From contig NW_024609846.1 of NCBI RefSeq assembly GCF_016920785.2, forward strand, positions 83,833,816-83,897,815: 64,000 bases of DNA. Reading direction: 5' to 3'. The notes under the pieces are model-generated. The model was not told the origin of the DNA. It saw nothing but the letters and a program-made list of their open reading frames with translations, and ran no database searches. Shown here in pieces: positions 33,849 to 44,481 of the stretch. The first letter of the stretch is position 1, and the number at the start of each line of letters is the position of its first letter. Source of the stretch: Ixodes scapularis (taxonomy: Eukaryota > Arthropoda > Arachnida > Ixodida > Ixodidae). The position numbers were made by a program, and so were the translations under genes.

Positions 33849-34819
33849 ACCTAATTCACACGGCAGCGTAAAGGTACTTTTAGCTTAAGGTCCCTTAGCT
33901 GAAGGCACCTGTCGTAAACGGCGTTCTTGATCACACGATAAATAAACGGAGCACTTTAGGTTGATGTCGATTGCATTCCAGCTTAAACGCGAGAGGAGCA
34001 CGTGATAATTAATTATTCCTGAAAATCGGTGTGACGCGCAGTTTCTTTTTTTTTTTTTATTGTATGTGAAATATCACATTTAAAACCGAAATATTATTTC
34101 TGTCTGCTTTTGGGGCACTTTACTTTTTTCTCTAAGTCTAAGGGCGCACCTAAATGAGTCTTGCTTCAAAACGTTCGACCCGTCAGGCCACACTGGCCCT
34201 ATCTCATCTGCGTTTACGAGTTTGCATTGCGAGGTGGCCGACCTTTTTATGTTTAGCAGCTCCATTTTCTAGCAGAGTTCTCTCTGAAGTAGCTAAATAG
34301 TGCCCAGCAGAAAAGAACCACGACGGAGTCTCGCAGTTACGCCAGTCACGCGATCGAAAGGGATGGACGACGACGAGGATAAAGGGTCCTAAGCGGGAGA
34401 GTCGGGCGACTCGTCTACAACCTCGAAAAAAAGCTCGCAGTGGTCTATCGCGTTCAGGTTCGTAGCAGGCATTGTTTTCCACGTGCTGCCGCTGCTACCT
34501 GCTAGCTAGAGTATGCGTTCATCATTATTGTATTATTCCATCACATTTGTGTTCACAATCATTTCATAATTTGACACTTATATATATTCAATTTGTTATA
34601 AGGCATTAAACAATATATATTTATATATCTGTGATATTATTTTGAGTTTGTGGGTCCGAGGCTACTCCCTGCAGCTGTAGGGAGCTCGGTAAACTCCGTT
34701 TAACACAGGACTTCCTTAGTGAAAGGGACCTTTATGCGCCGTGTGATCACGATCTCCAGCTCCTTTTACGACAGGTACCTGGGCTAAAGGTACGTTTACG
34801 CTGCCGTGTGATTTGGGTA
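33849..34819. mobile_element. Inverted-repeat element with CACACGGCAGCGTAAA ends
   Basis: Left end TACCTAATTCACACGGCAGC and right end, inverted, TACCCAAATCACACGGCAGC, both continuing GTAAA and TTTTAGC. Deeper blocks GGCACCTGTCGTAAA and GGTACCTGTCGTAAAAGG also face each other. The TCACAC motif recalls the Harbinger-like ends elsewhere in the window. No clear TTA duplication. The frame at 34204-34482 (minus) is not a recognised nuclease. Confidence 0.6.
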
Positions 34820-35111
34820 TAAGACAACGCCGAATAGGCTCTCCGTCGCCTTCCATCGTGTTTTTCTTCGTCTCGCGTGCAGGAGAAAGTTCTTCGTGTT
34901 TATTTCTTTTCGTCTTTTACACTGTTTCACCCTTTCAAACTTCTTCGACGTCTCCCGCCACCTGCGCAGACATCAAACGCGGGTCCGTACTCCTCTATTC
35001 GCGGGTTCACAACTCGCGTAACGGACGATGTAGCCTCGCGCGAGGGGGTCGAATTCTCTTTGTCTTTGATGTGCGCTACTGTGTTCTAGCACGCTGTTGA
35101 GGCACGGCGAG

Positions 35112-35145
35112 AGGCTAAAGCCGCGTTCACACAGGCGATGCGATC
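35112..35145 (+). repeat. Solitary TTCACAC-type MITE end
   Basis: TAAAGCCGCGTTCACACAGG resembles the left ends of the Harbinger-like MITEs (TWA, then AGNGCC, then GTTCACAC). No matching right end is seen. Confidence 0.35.
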
Positions 35146-35342
35146 TTGTTGCGCAAAAACTTTCATCGCAAAAGCGACCAGGAAAAAGCGACGTGATTCG
35201 TGTAGTTGCTAGCTGGCCCGACGTTTTTCGACCCGACCTAGTCGCGGAGCGGCTGAGCCAATGGGAGGTACTCGGAGCGAGAGTTTTCGAGAAGTAACCA
35301 TGAGCAACTCGCTCATCGCGGGCGCCAGTAACCGCCACTTTT

Positions 35343-35381
35343 TTAGAGCGCAGCTCTTAGGGGCCCGTTTCCGGCTTGAGC

Positions 35382-35413
<32 letters not shown>

Positions 35414-36475
35414 CGTAACCGCGCGGTGCATCATGGGAAATGTCCCATAATGCACCGCGCGAGCCCCCCACCGGGGTCACGTGACCTCGTGGGGGGTCAC
35501 GTGACCCCCCGAAGTCACGTGACTCCCCTGAGGTCACGTGACCCCCTCCTCGAGGTCACGTGACCCCCGCCGATGTCGCGCGACCCCCGATGACGTCATC
35601 GTCACTAATGACATCACCGGCATCCACATCGTCATCGTCACTGATGACGTCACCGGCATCCACATCGTCATCATCACTGATGACGTCACCGGCATCCACA
35701 TCGTCATCGTCATCATCACTGATGACGTCACCGGCATCCACATCGTCATCGTCATCATCACTGATGACGTCACCGGCATCCGTATCGCCATCGTCATAAT
35801 CACTGATGACGTCACCGGCATCCACATCGTCATCATTATTGATGACGTCACCGGCATCCACATCGTCATCGTCATCACTGATGACGTCACCGGCATCCGC
35901 ATCGTCATCGTCATCATCACTGATGACGTCACCGGCATCCACATCGTCATCGTCATCATCACTGATGACGTCACCGGCATCCACATCGTCATCATCACTG
36001 ATGACGTCACCGGCATCCACATCGTCATCATCACTGATGACGTCACCGGCATCCACATCGTCATCGTCAACATCACTGATGACGTCACCGGCATCCGCAT
36101 TGTCATCGTCATCATCACTGATGACGTCATCAGTGACGTCACTGATGTCGTCACCGGCATCCGCATCGTCATCGTCATCATCACTGATGACGTCATCAGC
36201 GACGTCACTGATGACGTCACCGACATTCGCATCGTCATCGTCATCACCACTGGTGAAGTCATCAGTGACGTCACTAATGACGTCATCGGTACCCGCATCG
36301 TCATCGTCACTGATGACGTCATCAGTGACGTCAGTGATGACATCATCGGCATTGGGGGTCACGTGACCCCCAAGGTCACGTGACCCCCCCCCCCACTGGT
36401 TAGTTTAACCCCCCCCCCCAGTGCCCTTCCCTCCTCCTCAAGAGCTGCGCTCTAATTCGGCGTTACAGGGAGTTG
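35343..36475 (+). mobile_element. CRE/CLEAR-array element (large copy of the hairpin repeat)
   Basis: The order is: TTAGAGCGCAGCTCTT end; 'GGCTTGAGCGGCGTCGCC' and GTCGCC repeats; a long hairpin GCGCGGTGCATCATGGGA/TCCCATAATGCACCGCGC; five GTCACGTGAC palindromes (35476-35570); a minisatellite with about 21 TGACGTCA cores (35590-36340); two more GTCACGTGAC (36359-36386); C-runs; CTCCTCCTCAAGAGCTGCGC end; and a GGCGTTACAGGGAGTTGTAA tail. The short copy at 10329-10613 has the same ends but only one TGACGTCA. No plausible protein is encoded. Confidence 0.85.
35590..36340 (+). repeat. CRE minisatellite, 27-42 bp units
   Basis: Tandem units of the form TGATGACGTCACCGGCATCC followed by (A/G)CATCGTCATCGTCATCATCA. 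Unit length varies by multiples of three through gain or loss of GTCATC/ATC triplets, which leaves all six frames open. TGACGTCA occurs about 21 times by hand count. Toward the right end (after 36121) the units change to paired forms, ATGACGTCATCAGTGACGTC, with a CRE about every 15 bases. Confidence 0.93.
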
Positions 36476-36540
36476 TAAGCGGCTTTCATTTTTTCTCACT
36501 GGTCAAGTTTTCGGTCATGGAGTGTCCGTTGTCTCCATGG

Positions 36541-36678
36541 CCATCTCTTAATGAGATGTTCAAAATTCAGGGCATCATGGAGAACGGAAACCGAGACTTT
36601 CAGCTCATAATTCGCTTGCCAAAAACACATTTGTCATCAGCACGAACAAGAAACTCTAATCTAAGGAAATGCATAAAG
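36541..36678 (+). pseudogene. BED-like zinc-finger remnant of a hAT transposase
   Basis: The frame reads PSLNEMFKIQG, then FQLIIRLPKTHLSS, then RNSNLRKCIKV, and meets a good splice donor (AAAG/GTAAGC, GT at 36679). The LPK...LS....SNLRK pattern matches the BED finger that opens many hAT transposases (C..CLPK...L......SNL.KH). The zinc-binding Cys and His positions are mostly replaced, so it is dead. It lies near the right end of the hAT-like element and points outward. Most of the transposase must be deleted or rearranged. Confidence 0.4.
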
Positions 36679-37243
36679 GTAAGCTGGGACACACGCATTC
36701 TGCATTGGCTATACATTGTAACGTTAGAACCGAGTTTTTCTTTTCTTGTGAATAACAGACGAAACACTCGAGTCAAAAAGGAGCTTTCTTAGATCGCTTC
36801 TTTAGCTCCGAATCTCGTAGCGGAGGTAGACGCCGCTACTGAGCATGCGCACCGCTAGCTTTGTCTGCACAATTCCAGGGATCATTTCCGGAGGCCGTAA
36901 GCTAGCGGGGTGGCGGGTGTGGTTGCAGCTTTCGGTGCCTTCTCAGCCTAGAGGTCAACGGAGTGCACCTACTCTCTTTCTCTTAAATACAATATTGTAT
37001 TTTTACAAGAACTACCATAATATTGTCGTGTGAGAAATAAAAAGTAGTGTTGCAAAACATTTTTAAAAAAGTATTTAAATTGTTTCTAATGAAGCAATGG
37101 TGAGTTTTTGTTTTTTGGATAAGTATACGAAAAAAGTAACGTGAAAATAATTTGGAACGGTAATTCATTACATGTGGGGCTTGGTAATTTGTAATTGTAA
37201 TCCATTACATTTTTCAAGTAACGAGCACACGTGTGAATAGAGG

Positions 37244-37460
37244 ACTCCGTGGCCGTCTTTCTGTCTGGTTTCAATTAGAAGAGACTCCAACAGGACTGCC
37301 AGCGTCGACAGCTTTGCTCCCGCCGACAATGACGGTGGGACCAACGCTTAGATGTTGTTGCTTTAGCACAGTATTTAACAACGAGCTCATAAACACCAGC
37401 TCGTCTAAAGAAGCCACTTTAAAACATCCCTGCTTTCCCATTGAAAAAAAAAAAGGGTCT

Positions 37461-37491
<31 letters not shown>

Positions 37492-38668
37492 GAGGTAGGG
37501 AACGACGCCAGAAAGTCAGGGTTCAGACTCTGGCACAAGTATACTTGCACAGGTCGCCCTGATTCAGAAGATTCTTGGTCGTGGTGAAATCGCGAGGATA
37601 AAAGGAGACTATTTCTTTCAGTCTTTCCTTCGCAAAGCTTGACGACGTAATTGTGGGATCGAAACTACCCGCCTGACAACAGTCGTGCGGGCTTATGGAA
37701 TGAACATGAGAGCTGCGTGAGCACTCGACTTCGGCTCGTAACGATCAATGCCTCGGCGGACACATGGGGAGTGGCTCGTGTCCAACCACTGCGGTGATGA
37801 GAAAGCCGAAGCCTAACAATGCCTGGAGCTCAGCACGCGTTTCATACTTTGTCAACGCCAGCGCGTGGGTATGATTAACGTTGGCGGTATAGGCGAGGCA
37901 TCACAAAAAACCGGGGCACGTGACCGCTTCTTCTGGCTCCGAGTTGAGGGGATGAACGATGTTCATATTTCTAGAATTTTCTTGGCGACTGCCTTGTCCT
38001 AGGAAAAAAAAAATGAAGGCAGGGTTATTTAGTTATTAACGTGTATTCTAAACCGCTTAAAGGTGCAATGGCATGGTATTTATGTATGCCAAGCAAGACC
38101 AACTTTCGGGGACGCTGTGGTTTAGTTCCAGATTTTAGCGACACGTAGCGTATCAACCCTGGAGCATTTTCAAAACGTAGTTTCGCGCGTAGATCCTAAT
38201 CTCGCCCTTATTTCCCATCCGTCCCCTCACCGTCCTGCTGCGGTCCGCCAGTGAACTCTCCTCGCGCCGCCCGTCTGCTTCTGCGGCCGCGTGCTTTGTC
38301 ATGTTCAAGAAGCGTTAAAGCGATAAAAATAAGAAGAAAAAAAAAGAAAACAACTCCGCCTATCGCGGAAAATAGGCCCTAACACTGTGGAACAAAAACA
38401 AGGGGGGATAGGACACGCGACAAAGATCAAAACTTCGCCGGGAAACCAGATTCAGTCTAGAGGCCTATTTCACAGTTGTGTCCAACCATGTTAGGAAGAT
38501 ACTCAAAGATAAAGCGTTCAAAATCAATAGCTGAGGGTATTCCGTCGTAGGGCTACGCTTTTTTTGCGCGTCCTGTCCTGGCACTGTAGACTCTACAATT
38601 CTCACTGTTAATCCTCCTTCCTCTCCCCAAGCTGACTCATCTGCGTTTATTCCGTGTGCTTTAGAGCA
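37244..38668. other. Unique DNA with a GT/G run at 37459-37492
   Basis: No gene recognised. The run is (GT)8 followed by about 19 G. Confidence 0.5.
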
Positions 38669-38873
38669 GGGGGATCGGTGGCCAAGTGGGCTAGCGCACG
38701 CCAGAGCACGTGGAGCACCCAGAGCACGTGGAGCGAAAGCTCGCGCTGCGGAACCCAAACCATGAAATTCCGAACGCAGCTAGGAGTTTCGTGTCTGTCC
38801 GTCGTTTTTTGTCCCCTCGCTCCAGGGTTACCATGTCTATCCTTAACCAGCTCGCCTGCCTACTTTCTTTAAC
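38669..38873 (+). mobile_element. SINE with a different 3' body
   Basis: The head GGGGGATCGGTGGCCAAGTG and the GAGCACGTGGAGCGAAAGCT block are those of the main SINE, with an 18-bp tandem duplication (AGAGCACGTGGAGCACCC). After the GGAACCC block the sequence changes to TTTTGTCCCCTCGCTCCAGG, GTTACCATGTCTATCC and CGCCTGCCTACTT. That tail is shared with 54300-54420, not with the main SINE, so this looks like a second SINE family using the same tRNA head. Confidence 0.65.
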
Positions 38874-40270
38874 ATAAATATTGAGGGGCAAAACGGACTA
38901 AGCGTGCCCGATAAGGCAGGCGCGTAAGCATAGAATCATATATTATGAGACTTAGAACCAACGTAGCTTCATATTCGAAAGCTGGTGGTTCTCTTGCCCT
39001 GTCTTATAATTTGGTTTTCGTGCACCAGGGTGCTCGTTTCTCTGATACATTGTTATATCATATCCAATTTGGTTATTTTCCCGACCCTTCAAGTCATCTC
39101 TTGAACCCTTTAGTGGAATTCAGTATTAGCACAGGCTTCATCTCGTGCGTCGGATGATTTAATGCTGGTTTAATGAACTCAGCAGTCGAGTTTTTCGTTG
39201 CTATAGCTAAATTTTGTGCTTGTTCCGCAAATTACTTAGCAGTTGAATATCATCGGACAGAACATAGTGGGGCAGACTTCTTGATACCAGAGACAGGTAA
39301 CTTCACGTTTTTATCAGGCTGTCAACCCTACTTAAACCCTAGAATGAGGTGGTTTGGGAGCGTGAAGGCACTTGGATAAGGGCCGGGCGGAGCAAGGAGG
39401 CGGGGAAGCTGGGTAGAGGAGGGGACAAAAAGCAACCTAAAAAAGACTTCCGATTGCCTTGTTGTTGAGGTATGCTTAATTGTTCACAAGTTTAACCTGA
39501 ATATAGGGGGAGGGAGACAAATACTAAGGTGTGGAAGCTCAAAAATAGGGAGACCAGCAAAACAGAATATTCAGCCCCTCCCCCCCCCCCTTCCTTATGG
39601 CGCACTCTCCACCCTCGTCTGCACATGCTCCTGGTATAAAAACATCTCGACCACAGTCAAAGGACAAAGAAGTATCGCAAGTAAACAGTTTCAAACGCAG
39701 CTAACCTACGTGTTAGCTGAATTTAGGCGGTGTTATAGACCATATACAAAATGAAGTACCATCTAGTATATTCATCATCAATTATTAAATTTTCCCCATA
39801 TTGAAAAGTTCCCGTACCAATAGTTTCGCCCGAGAAACAAAGGTCCCGGAGAATTAAGAGTCATAGATCTAAAATCTAATCACCTGCTGCAAGTGAAGTA
39901 GGAACACTTTATCGAACATCTTCGATAAAGACCGTTCATTGACCTGGGTAACCCACTTCACCGTTTGAGGGACGAGCTTTGCTATCTCGTTGCTGAAAAT
40001 TCCTTTAACAAAATTTTGTGGCTGTCTTTCTTTTCTTCTTTGAACCGAAACTAAACAGCAACCGGTTGAGTGTACAAATAAATTTACCGAATATCCTGAA
40101 AACTGAGTTAAATGCAGATGCACCTCGTCCACGACTGGAAGATAGGATAAACCCCTCAATATGGCGGCTCCTCATGGCAGAATCACGATCGCTTGCAGGC
40201 ATTTTGCATATGGCCTATTAGTCCCGTTAGTACGCTCGCTGTTTTTGTAATATACAATTGAATTGAATCA
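38874..40270. other. No supported feature
   Basis: Unique-looking DNA, with a C-run near 39581. Confidence 0.5.
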
Positions 40271-41006
40271 CCTGTAAGCAGACTTGTACGTTACGCGTTA
40301 CAAGTAATGGATTACTTGTAATCGATTATATTTTACTGTAATTTTGTAACGCTTCAATTACTTCCTTTAAGGAGTAACGATCCTTGTAATTGAAGTACTC
40401 TTTTGCTGTAATCGATTACAAAATTACCCATTACAATTTTCTCAATTCCTTTTTTGGGGGGGGTAAAGGGGGGGGGGGGGGGGGTGATTAGATGTGCTGG
40501 AGTCACTCAGCTCTGAGCAGCGGTCAATTTTTTTTTTCGAAAGCATTAAGCACGGGACCTCTAGGATCAGGAGGCCACTTCGCTGTGCTTCGTTTTCTGG
40601 GTAAATTTTTTTGCTACACCGGAGATTACGTCCGGGTATGAACAATGACCTTATCCAGGCTTTTGTGAGTAATGTATTTAAATAGCGCTCTTTTAATTCA
40701 TCTCTTTTTTTACACGAGAGAGACATGGTGTGTTGACGTCACTCACTCGGTTCTAAACAAAAACGATGAAGGCTTTCACTTCTTTTTTTTGGAACAACTG
40801 AGCCCGAGATCTTAAGGATTATGCTGCCGTCATACAAAAAAGTTATATGAAAAATAACGTGGGGAGTAATCAATTACTTTAGAGTAATTTTTCGATTAAT
40901 TTTTTGAGGCTCTAATTGTCATTGTAATTGGTTGCTTTTTACAGCGAAGTAATTATAATTTTAATCGGTTACTTTTTTCAGTAACGTGTACAAGTCTGCC
41001 TGTAAG
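40271..41006. mobile_element. hAT MITE, CAGACTTGTAC family
   Basis: The element is 40279-40998 (720 bp) with a perfect 8-bp duplication, CCTGTAAG. The ends are CAGACTTGTACGTTAC and, inverted, CAGACTTGTACACGTTAC. Both subterminal 150 bases are packed with TAATCGATTACA- and AGTAATGGATTAC-type repeats. The interior has a poly-G tract (40456-40485) and no transposase. Confidence 0.93.
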
Positions 41007-41600
41007 CCCCCTTTTTCCTCTTCTGTTGTGCAGTGTAGGGTCGCAAGCCCATTGAGACCAGAAAGAGAGACAATTGTAACAATAAAAAGATGGAGCTATA
41101 TTTCAACTGGTTTGTGCATTAATGAAAATATTGTTTTCAAGATTTAGAGGTAAAATATGTTAAAATTACATGTTTCGGAATGCAGAGGTCCAGGTACAGT
41201 TCAGGAACTTCGGTAGTGGTCTTTATTATGTTGAATACCCTCTTTGCCCGGGACGTTTCATCTTTTTCTTACGCAGAAGTTCCACATCTGGCTCAGCCTC
41301 GGAGCACTCAACAGCCACAGCCTTCCATGAAGTGCAATGCCATTGTTATTATCTCCTGTTATGACGTGGATCCTTAAATATCTAGAATCAAACAGATCTA
41401 ATAAAATTCGAAAGTCAAAGTTGTGTGGAATATTAAATCCTGTGAAATGTGTTTTATGTTATGTAAGAAATTGTAATTCAAATACTGGGTGCTAGTGCTG
41501 AATAGATACGTTATATGATCACTATATTGTAGTGATGAATCAGGTAATGCAGCGCAACTAAAAACATTGTGTGTTTTTACATAAAGCAATAGGCCAAATA
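41007..41600. other. No supported feature
   Basis: Unique AT-rich DNA. Confidence 0.5.
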
Positions 41601-41615
41601 GACCATAAGAGTATT

Positions 41616-41668
<53 letters not shown>

Positions 41669-41732
41669 GTCAAACACTCTTATGGTCTATATATATATAG
41701 ACCATAAGAGTATTATATATATATATATATAT
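41601..41732. repeat. TA microsatellite with nested palindromes
   Basis: GACCATAAGAGTATTTGA (41601-41618) runs into (TA)n, then the inverse TCAAACACTCTTATGGTC. 41676-41711 is a perfect 36-bp palindrome centred on TATATATA. A second TA run follows. Confidence 0.85.
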
Positions 41733-41744
41733 GTAAGAGAGTGA

Positions 41745-41825
41745 AAGTACCTCGAAATGTTTAGTGGAATTTATTACATATTAGTCGACGTTTCGGCCTG
41801 ACTTGAAAGGGCAACTAATACATTC
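41745..41825 (-). mobile_element. Possible Penelope-like element scrap with half a hammerhead core
   Basis: The minus strand has GGCCGAAACGTCGACTAATA (41779-41798). The GGCCGAAAC-GTC side resembles the conserved strand of type I hammerhead ribozymes found in Penelope-like retroelements. The CTGANGA strand that should precede it is missing; TTAGTTGCCCTTTCAAGTCA is found instead. Any ribozyme is therefore broken. Confidence 0.35.
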
Positions 41826-43455
41826 CCGAAATATATTTAGCTGAAACCTCTATTCGAGAAAAGCCTCACTGTTTCTTCCAGTTTAGTTTTATATTTTCTC
41901 ATTGAATCACAGAGTCAGGTTGCAAAAAAACTAACCTAAATCCATTGGCTCTTTTAGGTGAAATAGCACATTGGCTTGGAGGTGGCAACTGCCCCCTTTG
42001 CACCCCCCTGCCGACGCCCATAGCGTTCGCTCATGCTGGGATCACATAGGGCCATGACCAGTCTCCTCAAATGCCGAAAAATCCGGTTGTACACTCGCGC
42101 CACGAGACACGTGCGAATTTCCGCATTGCACAAGAACGTTCTGTTAAAAATTCACTTGCTCAGAGAGGGTAGGGTAGCGTCAGTACATACAAGTCAAAAC
42201 AGCTTTGATTACCGCTTTGCGCCCAGGGCAACCGAGGCCACCGATAAGTAGAGCCGCCGATACGTGCACTCCCCCCAACCTGACACAGCCAAAACCAGAA
42301 CAGCTATAGGAGGGGCAATTCACTTGCCTTCAGGCTTAGATTCTCTGGTAGAAGTCTCAAAAGTTATGTTCTGTCAACGAATCTGACACGTTACGAGCAT
42401 CAACCGATCAAGCTCCAAGGGTTTCAACGCTGGAACCGCTTCCTCTGCTTTCACTGAGAAGTAACTTCTACCGAATGCTTCTACGTTTCAAGCTTCAAAC
42501 GCTTCAAATGCTTCAACTGCTTCCTGACAATGATTCTTCGGCGACTGTTGGGTCGAGTCAAGTCGAGTAACCGGAGTGTGAGTGGTGTCCGGTATCACGT
42601 GGGTCACATCTCGCGAACGTCGCGAAACTCCTGAGCTCGCGAACGCCCCGTCGCTCCTCTCGCTTTTCTCTCGGTGGCTCGCTTGGTCCGGGCAACGAAG
42701 AGATATGGTTATGGAAACTTTCTCTACCGAGTGAGTTCTCCATCGCCCCCAGGAGTCTTTCTAGTGCGCCAGGGGGCAATAGTGTTTGAGGTGAAAACGT
42801 TCTTCATGAGCAAAAAGAGTACTTGGGGCGTCAAAGAACCTTTCAAGAACGGTTTTTATTTAGAGCGTATACAATGTCCCCCTGGCCGTGTAACTCACCT
42901 GGACAAACCAGATTAGTGTAGCTTTCACGATGTTTTTTTAAACAAATCCGTTAAGCTTAAAAATGAACGCCCTCTATTGGCAAGGATATTGAACTATAGG
43001 GGGCGCAGTTTCATTATCATCAACATCACCACACTCACAATCCCTACGTGGCAAACAACTCCGACGCTACTTGCGTAAAGTACAGGCGAAGGCAACGCCA
43101 AGCGAGCCGAGAAAGGGAAAGCACTAGGAGGACTGGAGTGGAAAAGAGAATCCTCCTTTCCTCTTCAACGTTTCTAATGCTCTTCCTTTCTCTTTCGCAC
43201 ACCATTGCCCTCCTTTCCAACACCTCCTAGAAGAGAAGGCCGGAGCGCTCCGGGTGGTTACGTCACAATGTCGAAGAAGGAAGGCCATGGCGCAACTACG
43301 TGAGAAAATATCTGGCATCGACGTGGAAAAATGTTTTTTTGGTGACAGCGCGGTGATGTTTGTTTGCGTTCATCCGACATTAATAGACATTTTAAAAGGG
43401 CATTCTAGAACAATTTATTATATATATAATATAAACGCAATATACAACGCGTTAC
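41826..43455. other. Unique DNA, with a GCTTCAA micro-repeat at 42486-42530
   Basis: No gene recognised. Short frames (42033-42251, 42674-42916, 43048-43230) are not family members I know. Confidence 0.45.
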
Positions 43456-44324
43456 CTAGGTTGAAAACACCAAATTTATATTTGTGATTATCCCCGTAAC
43501 TGTAACTCTGCAGTTGCAGCTTATTTTCACCTTCATAAAGCTGCCGTGATATTTCGAGCCAGCCAGCTGCCTGTACTTCCCGAAACGGTCTTCCAAGCTA
43601 TCAGTCTGAATCTTTCCCAGCTGGACATAGTTCAGCCCGAGTTCAGTGAAGCAGTATTCGGTGATCTGTACAAGTGCACGGGTTGTTTCACGGAGTGCTC
43701 CCTGAGTCTCCTTGGTTAGCGTGCCACTGGTAAGGTTCTCGCTCTCCCATACATCAAGCCAGGCGTCCAGCCAGTCAAAAAGACTGCACAAAAAAAATGC
43801 ACATTGGAATCGTCCTTTGCAGAAGTCACTGCTTCTTGAAAGTCGTCTCTGAGTCGCGCTCTTTTGTTCGGCGTCCATATTAAAACTTCCTTCAGATTTC
43901 GAGACCTCGACGATTTCATTGATTTCTTTAATAATATGCGCCACAAATGTAGGAACAAGAAGGGGTCATAAACCGAAGGCTACAGGCTCCTGACCGTGGT
44001 TTTGAAAACGGGAGCTTGCGCTACAAAGATATGTTTCTGAAATTAAAAGCGAGAGCTATAGCTTGTGCTTGTCGCCTTTGCTGCCGCGTCAGCGTAAAAT
44101 TCAACAAAATAAGTTCAATAATTAAAAAAAAAGAAAAAAAAAACGTTAAAATATTTGAGAGTTCTCACCCTGGTATGCGTCAATACAACCAGGTTTCTTG
44201 AAGGAATCGCCTGCACCCATACTTTTCGCAGTTCTTCATCCTCCGGGAACTTAAACACAGACACTTTCTTCGACGACGTTTCATAGTTCCTATGGCAACC
44301 AGGGACAGAGCATTTATAAGACAT
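43456..44324 (-). pseudogene. THAP/P-element transposase remnant
   Basis: Two pieces lie on the minus strand. (1) 44169-44324 starts with an ATG and encodes the N-terminal half of a THAP zinc finger: MSYKCSVPGCHRNYETS (C-x4-C), a VFKFPEDEELRKVWVQAI block with the invariant Trp, then a likely donor CCAGG/GTGAGA. (2) 43456-43958 encodes the C-terminal part of a P-element/THAP9-type transposase: a LTKETQGALRETTRALVQIT helix, ITEYCFTELGLNY, and the hallmark KIQTDSLEDRFGKYRQLAG. The segment before it (TPNKRARLRDDFQEAVTSA) is in another frame; the shift falls at an 8-base A-run (43784-43791). The catalytic core and GTP-binding insert of the full-length protein (over 700 residues) are missing. It is non-functional. 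Confidence 0.75.
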
Positions 44325-44481
44325 GGCTAGCCCGAAAGTCACCCGTAACTTGACAACCACCACGCGTAAACCGCCACGCACACCAAACACAAAAAAAAGA
44401 TGGTAAAGGCCGGTTCACACATAGAGCGAAGCGCTAAGTTAGCGCTACGTGAGCGCTGCAAAGGGGATCGGTGGCCGAATG

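Larger units (their letters stand above)
33479..37243. mobile_element. Large hAT-like element with two nested insertions
   Basis: The element is 33487-37235. Left end: CAGACTTAGGAAGTAATCCG with GTTACAAGTAAC following. Right end, inverted: CACACGTGTGCTCGTTACTT with GTAATGGATTACAATTAC inside. Both are rich in the same GTAATCCGTTAC/AGTAATGGATTAC words as the intact MITE at 40279-40998. The flanking 8-mers AATAAAAG and AATAGAGG match at 6 of 8. Inside lie the element at 33849-34819 and the CRE-array element at 35343-36475. Confidence 0.6.

Noticed and set aside
35640..36320. CTGATGA words in the array as hammerhead cores
   Set aside because: No GAAA partner strand occurs at suitable spacing.
35590..36340. 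CRISPR-like repeat array
   Set aside because: Units are contiguous and imperfect with no unique spacers, and the surrounding DNA is eukaryotic.
36121..36340. Paired CRE units as a separate element
   Set aside because: The units grade into the main array, so they are a variant of it.
35534..36383. Long open frames on both strands (up to 281 codons) across the CRE array
   Set aside because: They arise because the tandem unit changes length in multiples of three and lacks stops. The residues are monotonous (DDVTGIHIVI, DVDAGDVISD), and no start or splice context exists.
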